From: Paracoccaceae bacterium
Lineage (GTDB): Bacteria > Pseudomonadota > Alphaproteobacteria > Rhodobacterales > Rhodobacteraceae
Reading direction: 5' to 3'
Assembly: GCA_027489375.1 (NCBI GenBank)
Contig: JAIXZW010000019.1
Location: 62,001 to 126,000 of the forward strand
Length of the DNA stretch: 64,000 nucleotides
The notes beneath the pieces are model-generated. The model saw nothing but the letters and a program-made list of their open reading frames with translations, was not told the origin of the DNA and ran no database searches. Made by a program: the position numbers and the translations under genes. Below, piece by piece: positions 1 through 7,240 of this stretch. Within the stretch, counting starts at the first letter, position 1. Every line of letters starts with the position of its first letter.

Positions 1-1575
1 CGGCGCGTCCTCGTCCGACACAAGGGTTTTGACCGCGACGCGGGGTTGGGCAGAGGCCACCGTGTCGCGGCGCAGGGTGATGTTTTCCTCGCCCCGCAAA
101 ATCGGGCGGGCGGCGTCGGTCATGCGCAGCGCGCCGTGGCGGTCGGGGTCGGGGCGGACGAGGTCGCGGCCCATCATCTGGCGGAAGACGGCACCCCATG
201 CGGGTTTGGACAGGTCGCGGCCCACGGCATAGGTGGGAAGTTGGTCGTGGCCGCGTTCCTTGACCTTGGGCGTGGGGTTGCCGGTCAGGATGTCGATGAG
301 ATGCCCCGCGCCGAACCATTCGCCGGTACGCAGGATAGCCGACAACGCCTTGCGCACGGCATCGGTGGCGTCGAAAAGGTCGGCAGGGCGGTCGCAGAGG
401 TCGCAGTTGCCGCAGGGCTGGGCCGTTTCGCCGAAGTAGCCGAGCAGCACCTGACGGCGGCAGGCGGTGGCTTCGGCAAGGCCGAGGAGTGCGTTCAGGC
501 GGGCATGGTCGGCGGCCTTGCGGTCGGGCGGGGCGATGCCTTCGTCGATCTGGCTGCGGCGCAGGCGGATGTCGTCGGGACCGTAAAGGGTGAGGGTTTC
601 GGCTGGCGCGCCATCGCGGCCTGCGCGGCCGATTTCCTGATAATAGCCTTCGATGGATTTCGGCAGGTCGGCATGGGCGACCCAACGGATATCGGGTTTG
701 TCGATGCCCATGCCAAAGGCGATGGTGGCGACGACGATCAGCCCGTCTTCGCGCTGGAAGCGGATTTCGACGTTGCGGCGGTCCTCGGGGTCCATGCCGC
801 CGTGGTAGTGGCAGGCGCTGTGGCCTGCCTCGCGCAAGGCTTGGGCCAGCGTTTCGGTCTTGGCGCGGGTGGCGCAATAGACGATGCCCGATTGCCCTTT
901 GCGCGCGGCGGCGAAGCGCAGGATTTGCGTGCGGGGCGTGTCCTTGACCGCGAAGGCAAGGTGGATATTGGGCCGGTCGAAGCCGCGCAGGAAGGTTTCG
1001 GGCGGGGTTCCGTCGAACAGGCGGGTGACGATTTCGGCGCGGGTTTCTTCATCCGCCGTTGCGGTGAAGGCGGCAAGGGGGACATTCAGCGCGCGGCGCA
1101 ACTCGCCGATGCGCAGGTAATCGGGCCGGAAGTCGTGGCCCCATTGCGAGACGCAATGCGCCTCGTCCACCGCGATCAGGGTCGTGTTGGCGCGTTTGAG
1201 CAGTGAGAGCGTGCCTGCGGAGGCGAGCCGTTCGGGCGCGATGTAGAGGAGTTTGAGGCGGCCTTCGTCGATGGATTGGAAGACGGCTTCGGTCTCCTCC
1301 TCGGTATTGCCCGAGGTGAGGGCGCCCGCTTCGACCCCGGCTTCGCGCAAGGACCGGACCTGATCGCGCATGAGGGCGATGAGCGGCGAGATGACGACCG
1401 TGATCCCGTCGCGGCAGAGGGCGGGAAGCTGGAAGCAAAGCGATTTGCCCCCGCCCGTGGGCATGATTGCAAGCGTGTTCTTGCCCTGAAGCACCGCTTC
1501 CACGATTTCGGCCTGACCGGGGCGGAAGCCCGGAAAGCCGAAGATCGACGAAAGAAGGGCGCTTGGGTCTTGCAT
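1..1575 (-). CDS. recQ: RecQ-family ATP-dependent DNA helicase, 3' end cut by window edge
   Basis: Unwinds recombination and fork-repair intermediates with 3'-5' polarity, in the cytoplasm. The first 525 residues are present and the frame is open to base 1. Walker A (TGGGKS) lies at residues 40-45 and the DEAH box at 137-140, followed by the RecQ aromatic-rich loop (CVSQWGHDFRP). The RecQ-specific zinc site shows C372, C388, C391 and C394 (C-x15-C-x2-C-x2-C). A winged-helix stretch follows; any HRDC domain lies outside the window. The ATG at 1573-1575 gives the normal short lead before the N-terminal FRPGQ motif. It is transcribed away from yggT with 60 bp between them. Family identity is clear from the motifs. 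Confidence 0.96.
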   Translation of the reverse strand, partial: MQDPSALLSSIFGFPGFRPGQAEIVEAVLQGKNTLAIMPTGGGKSLCFQLPALCRDGITVVISPLIALMRDQVRSLREAGVEAGALTSGNTEEETEAVFQSIDEGRLKLLYIAPERLASAGTLSLLKRANTTLIAVDEAHCVSQWGHDFRPDYLRIGELRRALNVPLAAFTATADEETRAEIVTRLFDGTPPETFLRGFDRPNIHLAFAVKDTPRTQILRFAAARKGQSGIVYCATRAKTETLAQALREAGHSACHYHGGMDPEDRRNVEIRFQREDGLIVVATIAFGMGIDKPDIRWVAHADLPKSIEGYYQEIGRAGRDGAPAETLTLYGPDDIRLRRSQIDEGIAPPDRKAADHARLNALLGLAEATACRRQVLLGYFGETAQPCGNCDLCDRPADLFDATDAVRKALSAILRTGEWFGAGHLIDILTGNPTPKVKERGHDQLPTYAVGRDLSKPAWGAVFRQMMGRDLVRPDPDRHGALRMTDAARPILRGEENITLRRDTVASAQPRVAVKTLVSDEDAP

Positions 1576-1635
1576 GGGCCGGAATCAATGGGGCGCGGGC
1601 AGGGTGGCCCGCGCCTGGTTAAGGGGTCGTGAAGA

Positions 1636-1923
1636 TCAGTAGTGGGAGACGAGATTGTTGATGATCACGATGCGCGCCGCATAGATGGCGAGCAGCGCCA
1701 GAAGCGGGGCGAGGTCGAGCCCGCCCATGCTGGGCAGGATGCGGCGCAGGCGGCCGTAGACGGGTTCGAGCAGGTTGCACAGGCCATACCAGATTTGCGC
1801 CACGATGGGTTGGCGCAGGTTCAGGACCTGAAAGTTGATCAGCCAGCTCATGATGATATGGGCAAGGATGATCCATTGCGCGACGTTCAGGAGCAAAAGC
1901 AGGATTTGCAGGATCGAGGTCAT
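1636..1923 (-). CDS. YggT family integral membrane protein
   Basis: A 95-residue hydrophobic protein of the YggT family, found in many bacteria and implicated in cell-envelope or osmotic functions without a settled mechanism. A membrane segment spans about residues 4-26 and another about 70-92. Between them is the conserved LEPVYGRLRRILPSMGG-type loop that marks the family. The frame is open well upstream, but the ATG at 1921-1923 matches the usual family start (MTSILQ) and length. A GC-rich inverted repeat around 1592-1615 separates it from recQ; it has no T-run, so it is at best a weak terminator. Confidence 0.9.
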   Translation of the reverse strand: MTSILQILLLLLNVAQWIILAHIIMSWLINFQVLNLRQPIVAQIWYGLCNLLEPVYGRLRRILPSMGGLDLAPLLALLAIYAARIVIINNLVSHY

Positions 1924-1993
1924 TTCGCGGCCTGTGACACTAGGGGTTGTGGGTAGAGGTAATCGTTGGCGGACCAAAGGGCAACGGCTATCC

Positions 1994-2026
1994 GCAGGCT
2001 TGAGGCAGGCTTGAGGCAGGCTTGAC
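1994..2026. repeat. Three tandem 11-bp units between divergent genes
   Basis: The unit gcaggcttgag is repeated at 1994, 2005 and 2016; the third copy ends in c instead of g. The period of 11 bp equals one helical turn. The array sits between the yggT start and the thioesterase start, and the last unit creates a TTGAC that could serve as a -35 box for the plus-strand gene. It may be simple slippage. Confidence 0.85.
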
Positions 2027-2070
2027 GAAGGGTGCGGGCTTCGGTCAGGTCGGGGCAGGGGGAATTGCCG

Positions 2071-2601
2071 ATGTATCCTTTCTTTCGACTGGCGCGGGAA
2101 TTGTGGGCCGTGCGCAAGGCACCGCCCTTGCCCGTGCTGGGGTGCCATGTCAGCCGCCATCGTTGCTGGCCGTGGGACCTCGATCCTTGGATCGAGTTGA
2201 ACAACGGGCGGACGCTGACGCTTTACGACCTTGGCCGGATTCCGCTGGGGCGGCGGACGGGGATGTATCGGGCAGCGGCGGCGCAGGGCTGGGGGGCAAC
2301 GGTCGCGGGGGTGATGGTGCGCTACCGGCGGCGGATCAGGGCGTTTGACGTGGTCGAGATGCGGAGCCGATGCATCGGCTGGGATGCGCGGTTTTTCTAT
2401 ATCGAGCAGTCGATCTGGCTGGGGGATGAATGTGCCAACCATATGGTGCTGCGATCGGCCATCGCGTCGCCTGCGGGGATCGTGCCGCCCGCGCGTCTGC
2501 TGGCGGTGATGGGCGAGGGGGCGGAAAGCCCGCCCCTGCCCGATTGGGTGGAGCAGTGGATTGCCGCCGAAGCGGTCCGGCCCTGGCCGCCCGAGCGGTA
2601 G
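2071..2601 (+). CDS. Thioesterase-like protein of the 4HBT_2 (hotdog) family
   Basis: 176 residues resembling the THEM6/DSCD75-type branch of hotdog-fold thioesterases, whose members are predicted to cleave acyl-CoA thioesters. Visible family traits are the MYPFFRLARE-like start, the central YDLGRIPLGRRTGM segment in place of the hotdog helix entry, and the RYRRRIRAFDVVEM / WDARFFYIEQSIW strand pair. The ATG at 2071 follows a purine-rich CAGGGGG stretch at suitable distance and matches the family N-terminus; an in-frame GTG at 2032 would add 13 residues. No substrate can be inferred from the neighbours. It is followed 59 bp later by a transporter on the same strand. Confidence 0.8.
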   Translation: MYPFFRLARELWAVRKAPPLPVLGCHVSRHRCWPWDLDPWIELNNGRTLTLYDLGRIPLGRRTGMYRAAAAQGWGATVAGVMVRYRRRIRAFDVVEMRSRCIGWDARFFYIEQSIWLGDECANHMVLRSAIASPAGIVPPARLLAVMGEGAESPPLPDWVEQWIAAEAVRPWPPER

Positions 2602-2660
2602 GGTGCTTGCGCGGTGGACGCTTTCGGGGTTGAATCGCGGACAACCATAAGGGGCAGGAC

Positions 2661-4025
2661 ATGGCGAGTTCGGATCGGAAACGTATCTGGGGGTGGTGGT
2701 TCTTCGACTGGGCGAGCCAGCCTTACAACACGCTTTTGCTGACCTTTATCTTCGGCCCCTATTTCGCGGAAATCGCGCGCGGCTATTACATGGCCCAAGG
2801 GCTTGAGGCCGATGCGGCGGGGGCTGCGGCGCAGAGTTACTGGGCCTATGGGCTGACCGCCGCGTCGCTGACCATCGCGGTGCTGGCGCCGTTTCTGGGG
2901 GCGATTGCCGACGGGACGGGGCGGCGGCTGGTCTGGGTCTGGGTGTTTTCGGCCTGTTACGTGGTGGGTAGCTACGGGCTTTGGTATGTCGCGCCGGGAG
3001 GGGACCAGTTGTTCTTTGCCGTGGCGCTGTTCGGGCTTGGTTTCATCGGGATGGAGTTTGCCACGATCTTCACCAATGCGCTGATGCCGAGCCTTGGGGA
3101 TCATGACGACCTTGGCGAGATCAGCGGGTCGGGCTTTGCCTTTGGCTATCTGGGCGGGTTGATCGCGCTGTTCCTGATGCTGGCGCTCTTTGCCGAGAAT
3201 TCGGCCACGGGGAAGACCTTGATCGGGATCGACCCCATCCTCGGCCTTGATCCCGAAGCGCGTGAGGGGACGCGGGCGGTGGGACCGTTCACGGCGATCT
3301 GGTTCATGGTCTTCATGATCCCCTTCTTCCTTTGGGTGAAAGAGCCGAAGACGCAGCGCACGAAGCTTGATCTTGGGCGGGCGATGGCCTCGTTGAAGGA
3401 GTTGGTCGCGGGGTTGCGCTATCGGCGGAGCCTATCGGCCTATCTTCTGTCGTCGCTGTTCTACCGCGATGCGCTGAACGCGCTTTACGGCTTCGGCGGG
3501 GTCTATGCCTCGGGCGTGTTGGGGTGGGAGGTGCAGCAGATCGGCATCTTCGGGATCGTGGGGGCCGTGGCGGCGGTGCTGGCAAGCTGGGTCGGAGGCA
3601 AGGCGGACAAGAAGTTCGGGCCGAAGCCCGTGATCGGGTTCTGCATCGTGGTGCTGATCGTGGTGGTTTCGGTCATCGTCGGGCTGACGCGGGACCAGAT
3701 TTTCGGGATATTGCTCGATCCGGCTTCGGGGGCTTCGGATACGATCCTGTTCGTCTGCGGGGCGCTGATCGGGGCGGCGGGCGGGGCGTTGCAGGCGGCA
3801 AGCCGGACGCTGATGGTGCGCCACACCACGCCGGATCAGGCGACCGAGGCGTTCGGCCTGTTCGCGCTGTCGGGCAAGGTGGCGAGCTTCATGTCGCCCG
3901 CGCTGATCGGCATCGTGACGGCGGCGACCGGATCGCAGCGCTGGGGGATGACGCCGCTGATCGGGATGTTCGCGGTGGGTCTGGTCTTGTTGTTCTTCGT
4001 GCGGGCGCGGGGTGAGTTGGAATGA
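2661..4025 (+). CDS. UMF1-family MFS transporter (Atg22-like)
   Basis: A 454-residue multi-pass inner-membrane carrier with about 12 hydrophobic segments. The start (GWWFFDWASQPYNTLLLTFIF) is the hallmark of the UMF1/Atg22-like family of the major facilitator superfamily, followed by the conserved APFLGAIADGTGRR loop after the second helix pair. Members are predicted effluxers, often thought to move amino acids, but bacterial substrates are mostly unproven. The ATG at 2661 follows GGGGCAGGAC. The stop overlaps the start of mepA by four bases (ATGA), so the two are probably translationally coupled. Confidence 0.92.
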   Translation: MASSDRKRIWGWWFFDWASQPYNTLLLTFIFGPYFAEIARGYYMAQGLEADAAGAAAQSYWAYGLTAASLTIAVLAPFLGAIADGTGRRLVWVWVFSACYVVGSYGLWYVAPGGDQLFFAVALFGLGFIGMEFATIFTNALMPSLGDHDDLGEISGSGFAFGYLGGLIALFLMLALFAENSATGKTLIGIDPILGLDPEAREGTRAVGPFTAIWFMVFMIPFFLWVKEPKTQRTKLDLGRAMASLKELVAGLRYRRSLSAYLLSSLFYRDALNALYGFGGVYASGVLGWEVQQIGIFGIVGAVAAVLASWVGGKADKKFGPKPVIGFCIVVLIVVVSVIVGLTRDQIFGILLDPASGASDTILFVCGALIGAAGGALQAASRTLMVRHTTPDQATEAFGLFALSGKVASFMSPALIGIVTAATGSQRWGMTPLIGMFAVGLVLLFFVRARGELE

Positions 4026-4909
4026 TGCGGTTCGGGTGGGTTCTCGGGTTTGTCGCGGCTGTTGCCGCCGCTCCGGTATGGGCCGAGGCGAAGGCGAACA
4101 GGCTGTTCGGAGCAGCCGAAGCGCCGTCGCTACAGGACCCGATGCCCATCGGCTCTTATGCCAAGGGCTGCGGGGCGGGGATGATGGAATTGCCGGAAAG
4201 CGGGCCGACATGGCAAGCGATGCGCCTGTCGCGCAACCGGCATTACGGGCAGCCCGATCTTGTCGATTACCTTGTGGACCTGAGCCGCTTTGCGCATGAC
4301 AGCCTTGGCTGGGCGGGGCTTTACATCGGTGACATGAGCCAGCCGCGCGGCGGGCCGATGACGAGCGGTCATGCCAGCCACCAGATCGGGCTGGATGCCG
4401 ATATCTGGATGCTGCCGCCCGCGCGCGTGGACCTGAGCCGTGCGGAGCGGGAGGAAATCTCGTCGGTTCCGGTGCGGTCGGCGGATCAGAAGTCTGTGAC
4501 CAAGTATTGGACGCCTGCCCATGCCGCTTTGCTTCAGGCTGCGGCTTCGGACCCGCGCGTGGACCGCATCTTCGTGGCGGCGGCGGTCAAGATCGAGATG
4601 TGCAGATCGGCGAAACGGTCGGATACCAAGTGGTTGCAGAAGATCCGGCCGATCTATGGCCATGACACGCATTTCCACGTGCGGTTGAAATGCCCCAAGG
4701 GTGCGCGGCTGTGCGAGACGCAGACGCCCAGCGTGTCGGAGCTGTCCAACGGGGGCAACGGCTGCGATGACACCTTGATGTATTGGGTTTCGGATGCCTA
4801 TCTGCACCCGAAACCCCAGAAGGAGCCTGCTCCGGCTGTCCGTGGTCCGCGCGATTACACGATGGCCGACCTGCCGCGCCAATGCAGAAAAGTTCTCTCT
4901 TCGCCCTGA
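4022..4909 (+). CDS. mepA: Penicillin-insensitive murein endopeptidase
   Basis: A periplasmic LAS-family zinc peptidase that cuts D-Ala-meso-diaminopimelate cross-links in peptidoglycan and helps the sacculus expand. 295 residues with a signal peptide (about 1-21, hydrophobic core ending in VWA). Zinc ligands are visible as H120 and D127 in [15 protein letters not shown] and in the HxH of GHDTHFHVR near 214-221. The C-terminal cysteine-containing segment ([17 protein letters not shown]) is typical of MepA. It overlaps the transporter upstream by 4 nt and the next gene by 28 nt, so the three appear to be one transcript. Confidence 0.95.
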   Translation: MMRFGWVLGFVAAVAAAPVWAEAKANRLFGAAEAPSLQDPMPIGSYAKGCGAGMMELPESGPTWQAMRLSRNRHYGQPDLVDYLVDLSRFAHDSLGWAGLYIGDMSQPRGGPMTSGHASHQIGLDADIWMLPPARVDLSRAEREEISSVPVRSADQKSVTKYWTPAHAALLQAAASDPRVDRIFVAAAVKIEMCRSAKRSDTKWLQKIRPIYGHDTHFHVRLKCPKGARLCETQTPSVSELSNGGNGCDDTLMYWVSDAYLHPKPQKEPAPAVRGPRDYTMADLPRQCRKVLSSP

Positions 4910-5778
4910 TCATGGGCTTTGCCCTGATCGGAGGGTTGCAGGGAAGCGCCAGTCCGCCGGCGCCTGCGGGCCTGTTGCAGGCCTTTCGCTGGCAGATGGA
5001 TGACGACAATTTCGGCGGTCTGTCGGGGCTGGAGGTCTGGCCGGACGGGTCGCGGTTCCTGACCATCTCGGACAAGGGGATGTATACCGAAGGGCGCATC
5101 CTGCGGGATGAGGCGGGGCGGATCGTCGAGGTCACGGCTGGCCCCATACGCCCGCTGCGCGCGCGGGGCGCGGGGGGGCTGGCACGGGGGAGGACGGATT
5201 CCGAAGGCCTTGCCGTGGCACCTGACGGGCGGGTCTACATCTCGTTCGAGGGGGTGGCGCGGGTTCTGGAATATGACCGGATCGACGGGGCGGCGCAGAA
5301 CCTGCCCGCGCATCCCGACTTTGCGGTGATGCAGACCAACTCGGCGCTCGAGGCGCTGGCGGTGGACGGGGCGGGGACGCTTTACACCCTGCCCGAGCGG
5401 TCGGGTGCGCTGGCGAAGCCCTTTCCGGTCTATCGCTTCCGCAACGGGCAGTGGAGCAAGCCGTTTACCCTGCCGCGGCGGGGAAGCTTTCTTGCCGTGG
5501 ATGCCGATGTGGGGCCGGACGGGCGGTTCTATCTGCTGGAACGGGATTTCCAGGGCCTGGCAGGTTTTGCAAGCCGCGTGAGAAGCTTTGCCCTTGGCGA
5601 GGACGAGTTGACCGACGAGCGGGTCGAGATGGAAAGCGCCACGGGGCAGCACGACAACCTTGAAGGGTTGTCGGTCTGGCGGGACGGGGCGGGGGAGATC
5701 CGGCTGACGATGATTGCGGACGACAACTTCAGCTTCTTCCAGACGACCGAGATCGTGGAATACCGCTTGCAGCGTTGA
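4882..5778 (+). CDS. Exported phytase-like (esterase-like) beta-propeller protein
   Basis: 298 residues with a signal peptide (positive MQKS start, hydrophobic core to about residue 24), then a domain resembling the PF13449 phytase-like family. Recognisable pieces are [20 protein letters not shown] near the start, [21 protein letters not shown] in the middle and [23 protein letters not shown] near the end, which repeat the blade-like pattern DxEGL-V. Members are often annotated as esterase-like; the reaction is not established here. The chosen ATG overlaps mepA by 28 bases. An ATG at 4912, two bases after the mepA stop, would shorten the signal peptide and is a real alternative. Confidence 0.85.
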   Translation: MQKSSLFALIMGFALIGGLQGSASPPAPAGLLQAFRWQMDDDNFGGLSGLEVWPDGSRFLTISDKGMYTEGRILRDEAGRIVEVTAGPIRPLRARGAGGLARGRTDSEGLAVAPDGRVYISFEGVARVLEYDRIDGAAQNLPAHPDFAVMQTNSALEALAVDGAGTLYTLPERSGALAKPFPVYRFRNGQWSKPFTLPRRGSFLAVDADVGPDGRFYLLERDFQGLAGFASRVRSFALGEDELTDERVEMESATGQHDNLEGLSVWRDGAGEIRLTMIADDNFSFFQTTEIVEYRLQR

Positions 5779-5804
5779 CAGGTGGCGCAAGGGCGCGTAG
5801 GGGA

Positions 5805-5858
5805 CCGCGGTTCCCCCGATGGGCGGGGGCAAGTCTCCGCGACCTTGTAAAAAACGGA
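5805..5858 (+). promoter_or_regulatory. Structured leader of yhhQ, preQ1-aptamer-like
   Basis: The 88-nt gap before yhhQ folds on paper into an outer 5-bp stem (CGCGG 5806-5810 with CCGCG 5837-5841) enclosing a C5/G5 hairpin (5813-5817 with 5825-5829). It is followed by an A-rich tail (A49-A54 of 5849-5854) and CGG just before the start region. The loop begins UUC right after the first strand, and CGG at 5855-5857 could pair with CCG in that loop. This is the layout of a class I preQ1 pseudoknot. The internal hairpin is not typical of that class. Confidence 0.3.
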
Positions 5859-5866
5859 AAACAGAA

Positions 5867-6493
5867 ATGACCCGCATCCAGACTTATGGCGTGATCGCCA
5901 TGGCCATCGTCGTCGTGGCCTCGAACATCCTTGTGCAGCATCCCATCGGGCAATGGCTGACATGGGGGGCGTTCACCTATCCGTTGTCCTTCCTCGTGTC
6001 CGATATCGTCAACCGTCTGGCGGGGGCCAAGGCCGCGCGGCAGGTGGTCTATGCGGGGTTCGTCGTCGGGCTGGTCTGTTCGTGGATCGGCACGCAGATC
6101 ACGGGCGAGTTCGGCCCCCTTGTGACGCTGCGCGTGGCGATCGGTTCGGCCACCGCCTTCCTGATCGGGCAGCTTCTGGATATCGGGGTGTTCAACCGCC
6201 TGCGCCAGTCGGTGGCGTGGTGGAAGGCGCCCTTCGTGTCGACGCTGTTCGGGTCCACCATCGACACGGTGATCTTCTTTTCCATCGCCTTTTCGGCGGC
6301 GCTGGTCTGGATGGAACCGGGCAATGACTTGTCCTGGGCGGCGGAGCAAATTCCGCTTCTTGGCTTTGGTTCGCTGGTGCCGTTGTGGGTTTCGCTGGCC
6401 TGCGCCGACTGGCTTGTGAAGGTCGCCGTCGATGTCGTCGCGCTGTTGCCGTTCCGGCTGGCGGTTTACCGCTTTGCCGCACGGGTTGCGTAA
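5867..6493 (+). CDS. yhhQ: Queuosine precursor transporter YhhQ (VUT family)
   Basis: A 208-residue inner-membrane protein of the PF02592 family, which imports queuosine precursors (preQ0/preQ1) for tRNA modification. About six hydrophobic segments are visible. Family features include the short start leading to SNILVQ, the TYPLSFLVSDIVNRLAGAKAAR loop, and the C-terminal WVSLACADWLVKVAVDVVALLPF segment. The ATG at 5867 was chosen because it gives the family start MTRIQ; a longer frame from 5819 begins inside the leader stem. The upstream leader may sense the transported product. Confidence 0.92.
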   Translation: MTRIQTYGVIAMAIVVVASNILVQHPIGQWLTWGAFTYPLSFLVSDIVNRLAGAKAARQVVYAGFVVGLVCSWIGTQITGEFGPLVTLRVAIGSATAFLIGQLLDIGVFNRLRQSVAWWKAPFVSTLFGSTIDTVIFFSIAFSAALVWMEPGNDLSWAAEQIPLLGFGSLVPLWVSLACADWLVKVAVDVVALLPFRLAVYRFAARVA

Positions 6494-6548
6494 AATCTTT
6501 TGACAAACACAAAATCTGTGTCACGCTTCCCTTATCGGCAACCCATTG

Positions 6549-6562
6549 AAAGGAGGTGATCC
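6549..6562 (+). promoter_or_regulatory. Full-length Shine-Dalgarno, complete complement of the 16S rRNA 3' end
   Basis: AAAGGAGGTGATCC is an uninterrupted 14-nt complement of the canonical 16S rRNA 3' tail. It stands 7-8 nt (from the GGAGG core) before a GTG that opens an 18-codon frame. Normal genes use 4-6 of these bases. Confidence 0.75.
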
Positions 6563-6563
6563 A

Positions 6564-6620
6564 GTGTCTAGAGCTACATTGGAGATAGGTGTCAGGACAG
6601 TCGGGGGGCGTGTTTTCTGA
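6564..6620 (+). CDS. 18-codon micro-ORF behind a perfect ribosome-binding site
   Basis: GTG-started frame encoding MSRATLEIGVRTVGGRVF and ending in TGA at 6618-6620. I do not recognise the peptide. It is placed at ideal distance from a 14-nt Shine-Dalgarno sequence, and the stretch ends in a strong intrinsic terminator at 6692-6720, so the transcript would be about 200 nt. A TTGACA at 6500-6505 may supply the -35 element, with no clear -10. The frame could equally be incidental to a non-coding RNA that binds the 16S 3' end. No bias or homology evidence supports translation beyond the ribosome site. Confidence 0.4.
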   Translation: MSRATLEIGVRTVGGRVF

Positions 6621-6691
6621 GGGCAGCCCCTTGGAATGACAGACGACCGATTGGGCTTGAAACCTAACTGGCCCATCTCCTTGGATCTCGG

Positions 6692-6728
6692 AAAGGGTCG
6701 CCTGTATGGGCGACCCTTTCTCTTGTTT
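6692..6728 (+). terminator. Intrinsic terminator of the micro-ORF transcript
   Basis: An 11-bp perfect stem (AAAGGGTCGCC 6692-6702 with GGCGACCCTTT 6709-6719) and a 6-nt loop, followed by CTCTTGTTT. It isolates the micro-ORF transcript from arfB. Confidence 0.85.
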
Positions 6729-6763
6729 GGAATGACGGTTCGGGCCAATTCTTGGGTGGGACG

Positions 6764-7186
6764 ATGCTGCGGATCAATGACACGCTGGTGATCGCGGACT
6801 GGGAGCTGGTCGAGAGTTTCTCGCGCTCCAGCGGGCCGGGCGGGCAGAATGTGAACAAGGTGGAAACGGCGGTGGAACTGCGCTTCGAGGCGGAGCGGTC
6901 GCCGCATCTGTCGGCGGCGGTGAAGGCGCGGTTGAAGCGCATCGCGGGGCGGCGCTGGACGAACGAGGGGGCCATCGTCATCCGCGCCGAAGAGACGCGG
7001 AGCCAGATCAGGAACCGGGAGCTGGCGCGCGAGAGGTTGGTCGAGATGATCCGCGAGGCGCTGGTCGCGCCCAAGCGGCGGGTGGCGACGAAGCCTACGC
7101 TCGGCAGCCAGAGGCGGCGGCTGGCGGCCAAGGCGGTGCGGGGCGAGGTGAAGGCAATGCGGGGGAAGGTGGAGGGGGAGGAGTAG
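6764..7186 (+). CDS. arfB: Alternative ribosome-rescue factor ArfB (YaeJ-type)
   Basis: A codon-independent peptidyl-tRNA hydrolase that frees ribosomes stalled at mRNA ends. 140 residues, the usual ArfB length, with the catalytic GGQ at residues 26-28 in SSGPGGQNVNKVET. A long basic C-terminal tail (from about residue 110, rich in Arg and Lys) is the part that threads into the empty mRNA channel in this family. The short length and tail separate it from release factors 1 and 2. The ATG at 6764 was preferred to an in-frame GTG 12 bases earlier because it gives the standard N-terminus. Confidence 0.93.
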   Translation: MLRINDTLVIADWELVESFSRSSGPGGQNVNKVETAVELRFEAERSPHLSAAVKARLKRIAGRRWTNEGAIVIRAEETRSQIRNRELARERLVEMIREALVAPKRRVATKPTLGSQRRRLAAKAVRGEVKAMRGKVEGEE

Positions 7187-7192
7187 GGCAAG

Positions 7193-7238
7193 GCAAATTC
7201 GTTCGAACGAATTTGCAAATTTCTTCGAAGAAATTTGC
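7193..7238. repeat. Two overlapping 24-bp palindromes centred on TTCGAA
   Basis: Each is a perfect dyad: half-site gcaaattcgttc (7193-7216) and half-site gcaaatttcttc (7215-7238). They share two bases, so their centres are 22 bp apart. The pair sits between the convergent ends of arfB and pncB, where it may act as a bidirectional terminator. A related pair lies at 9215-9260. Confidence 0.9.
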
Positions 7239-7240
7239 CG

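Noticed and set aside
60-60. A new defence or secretion system hidden among the unknown genes
   Set aside because: Unknown genes are isolated (one with trpS, one micro-gene, one TIGR02186 partner). None clusters with nucleases, toxins, reverse transcriptases or secretion components.
46-1206. A 386-codon plus-strand frame opposite recQ
   Set aside because: Antisense to recQ, whose helicase motifs are all intact; the translation is Gly/Ala/Val-rich with no domain.
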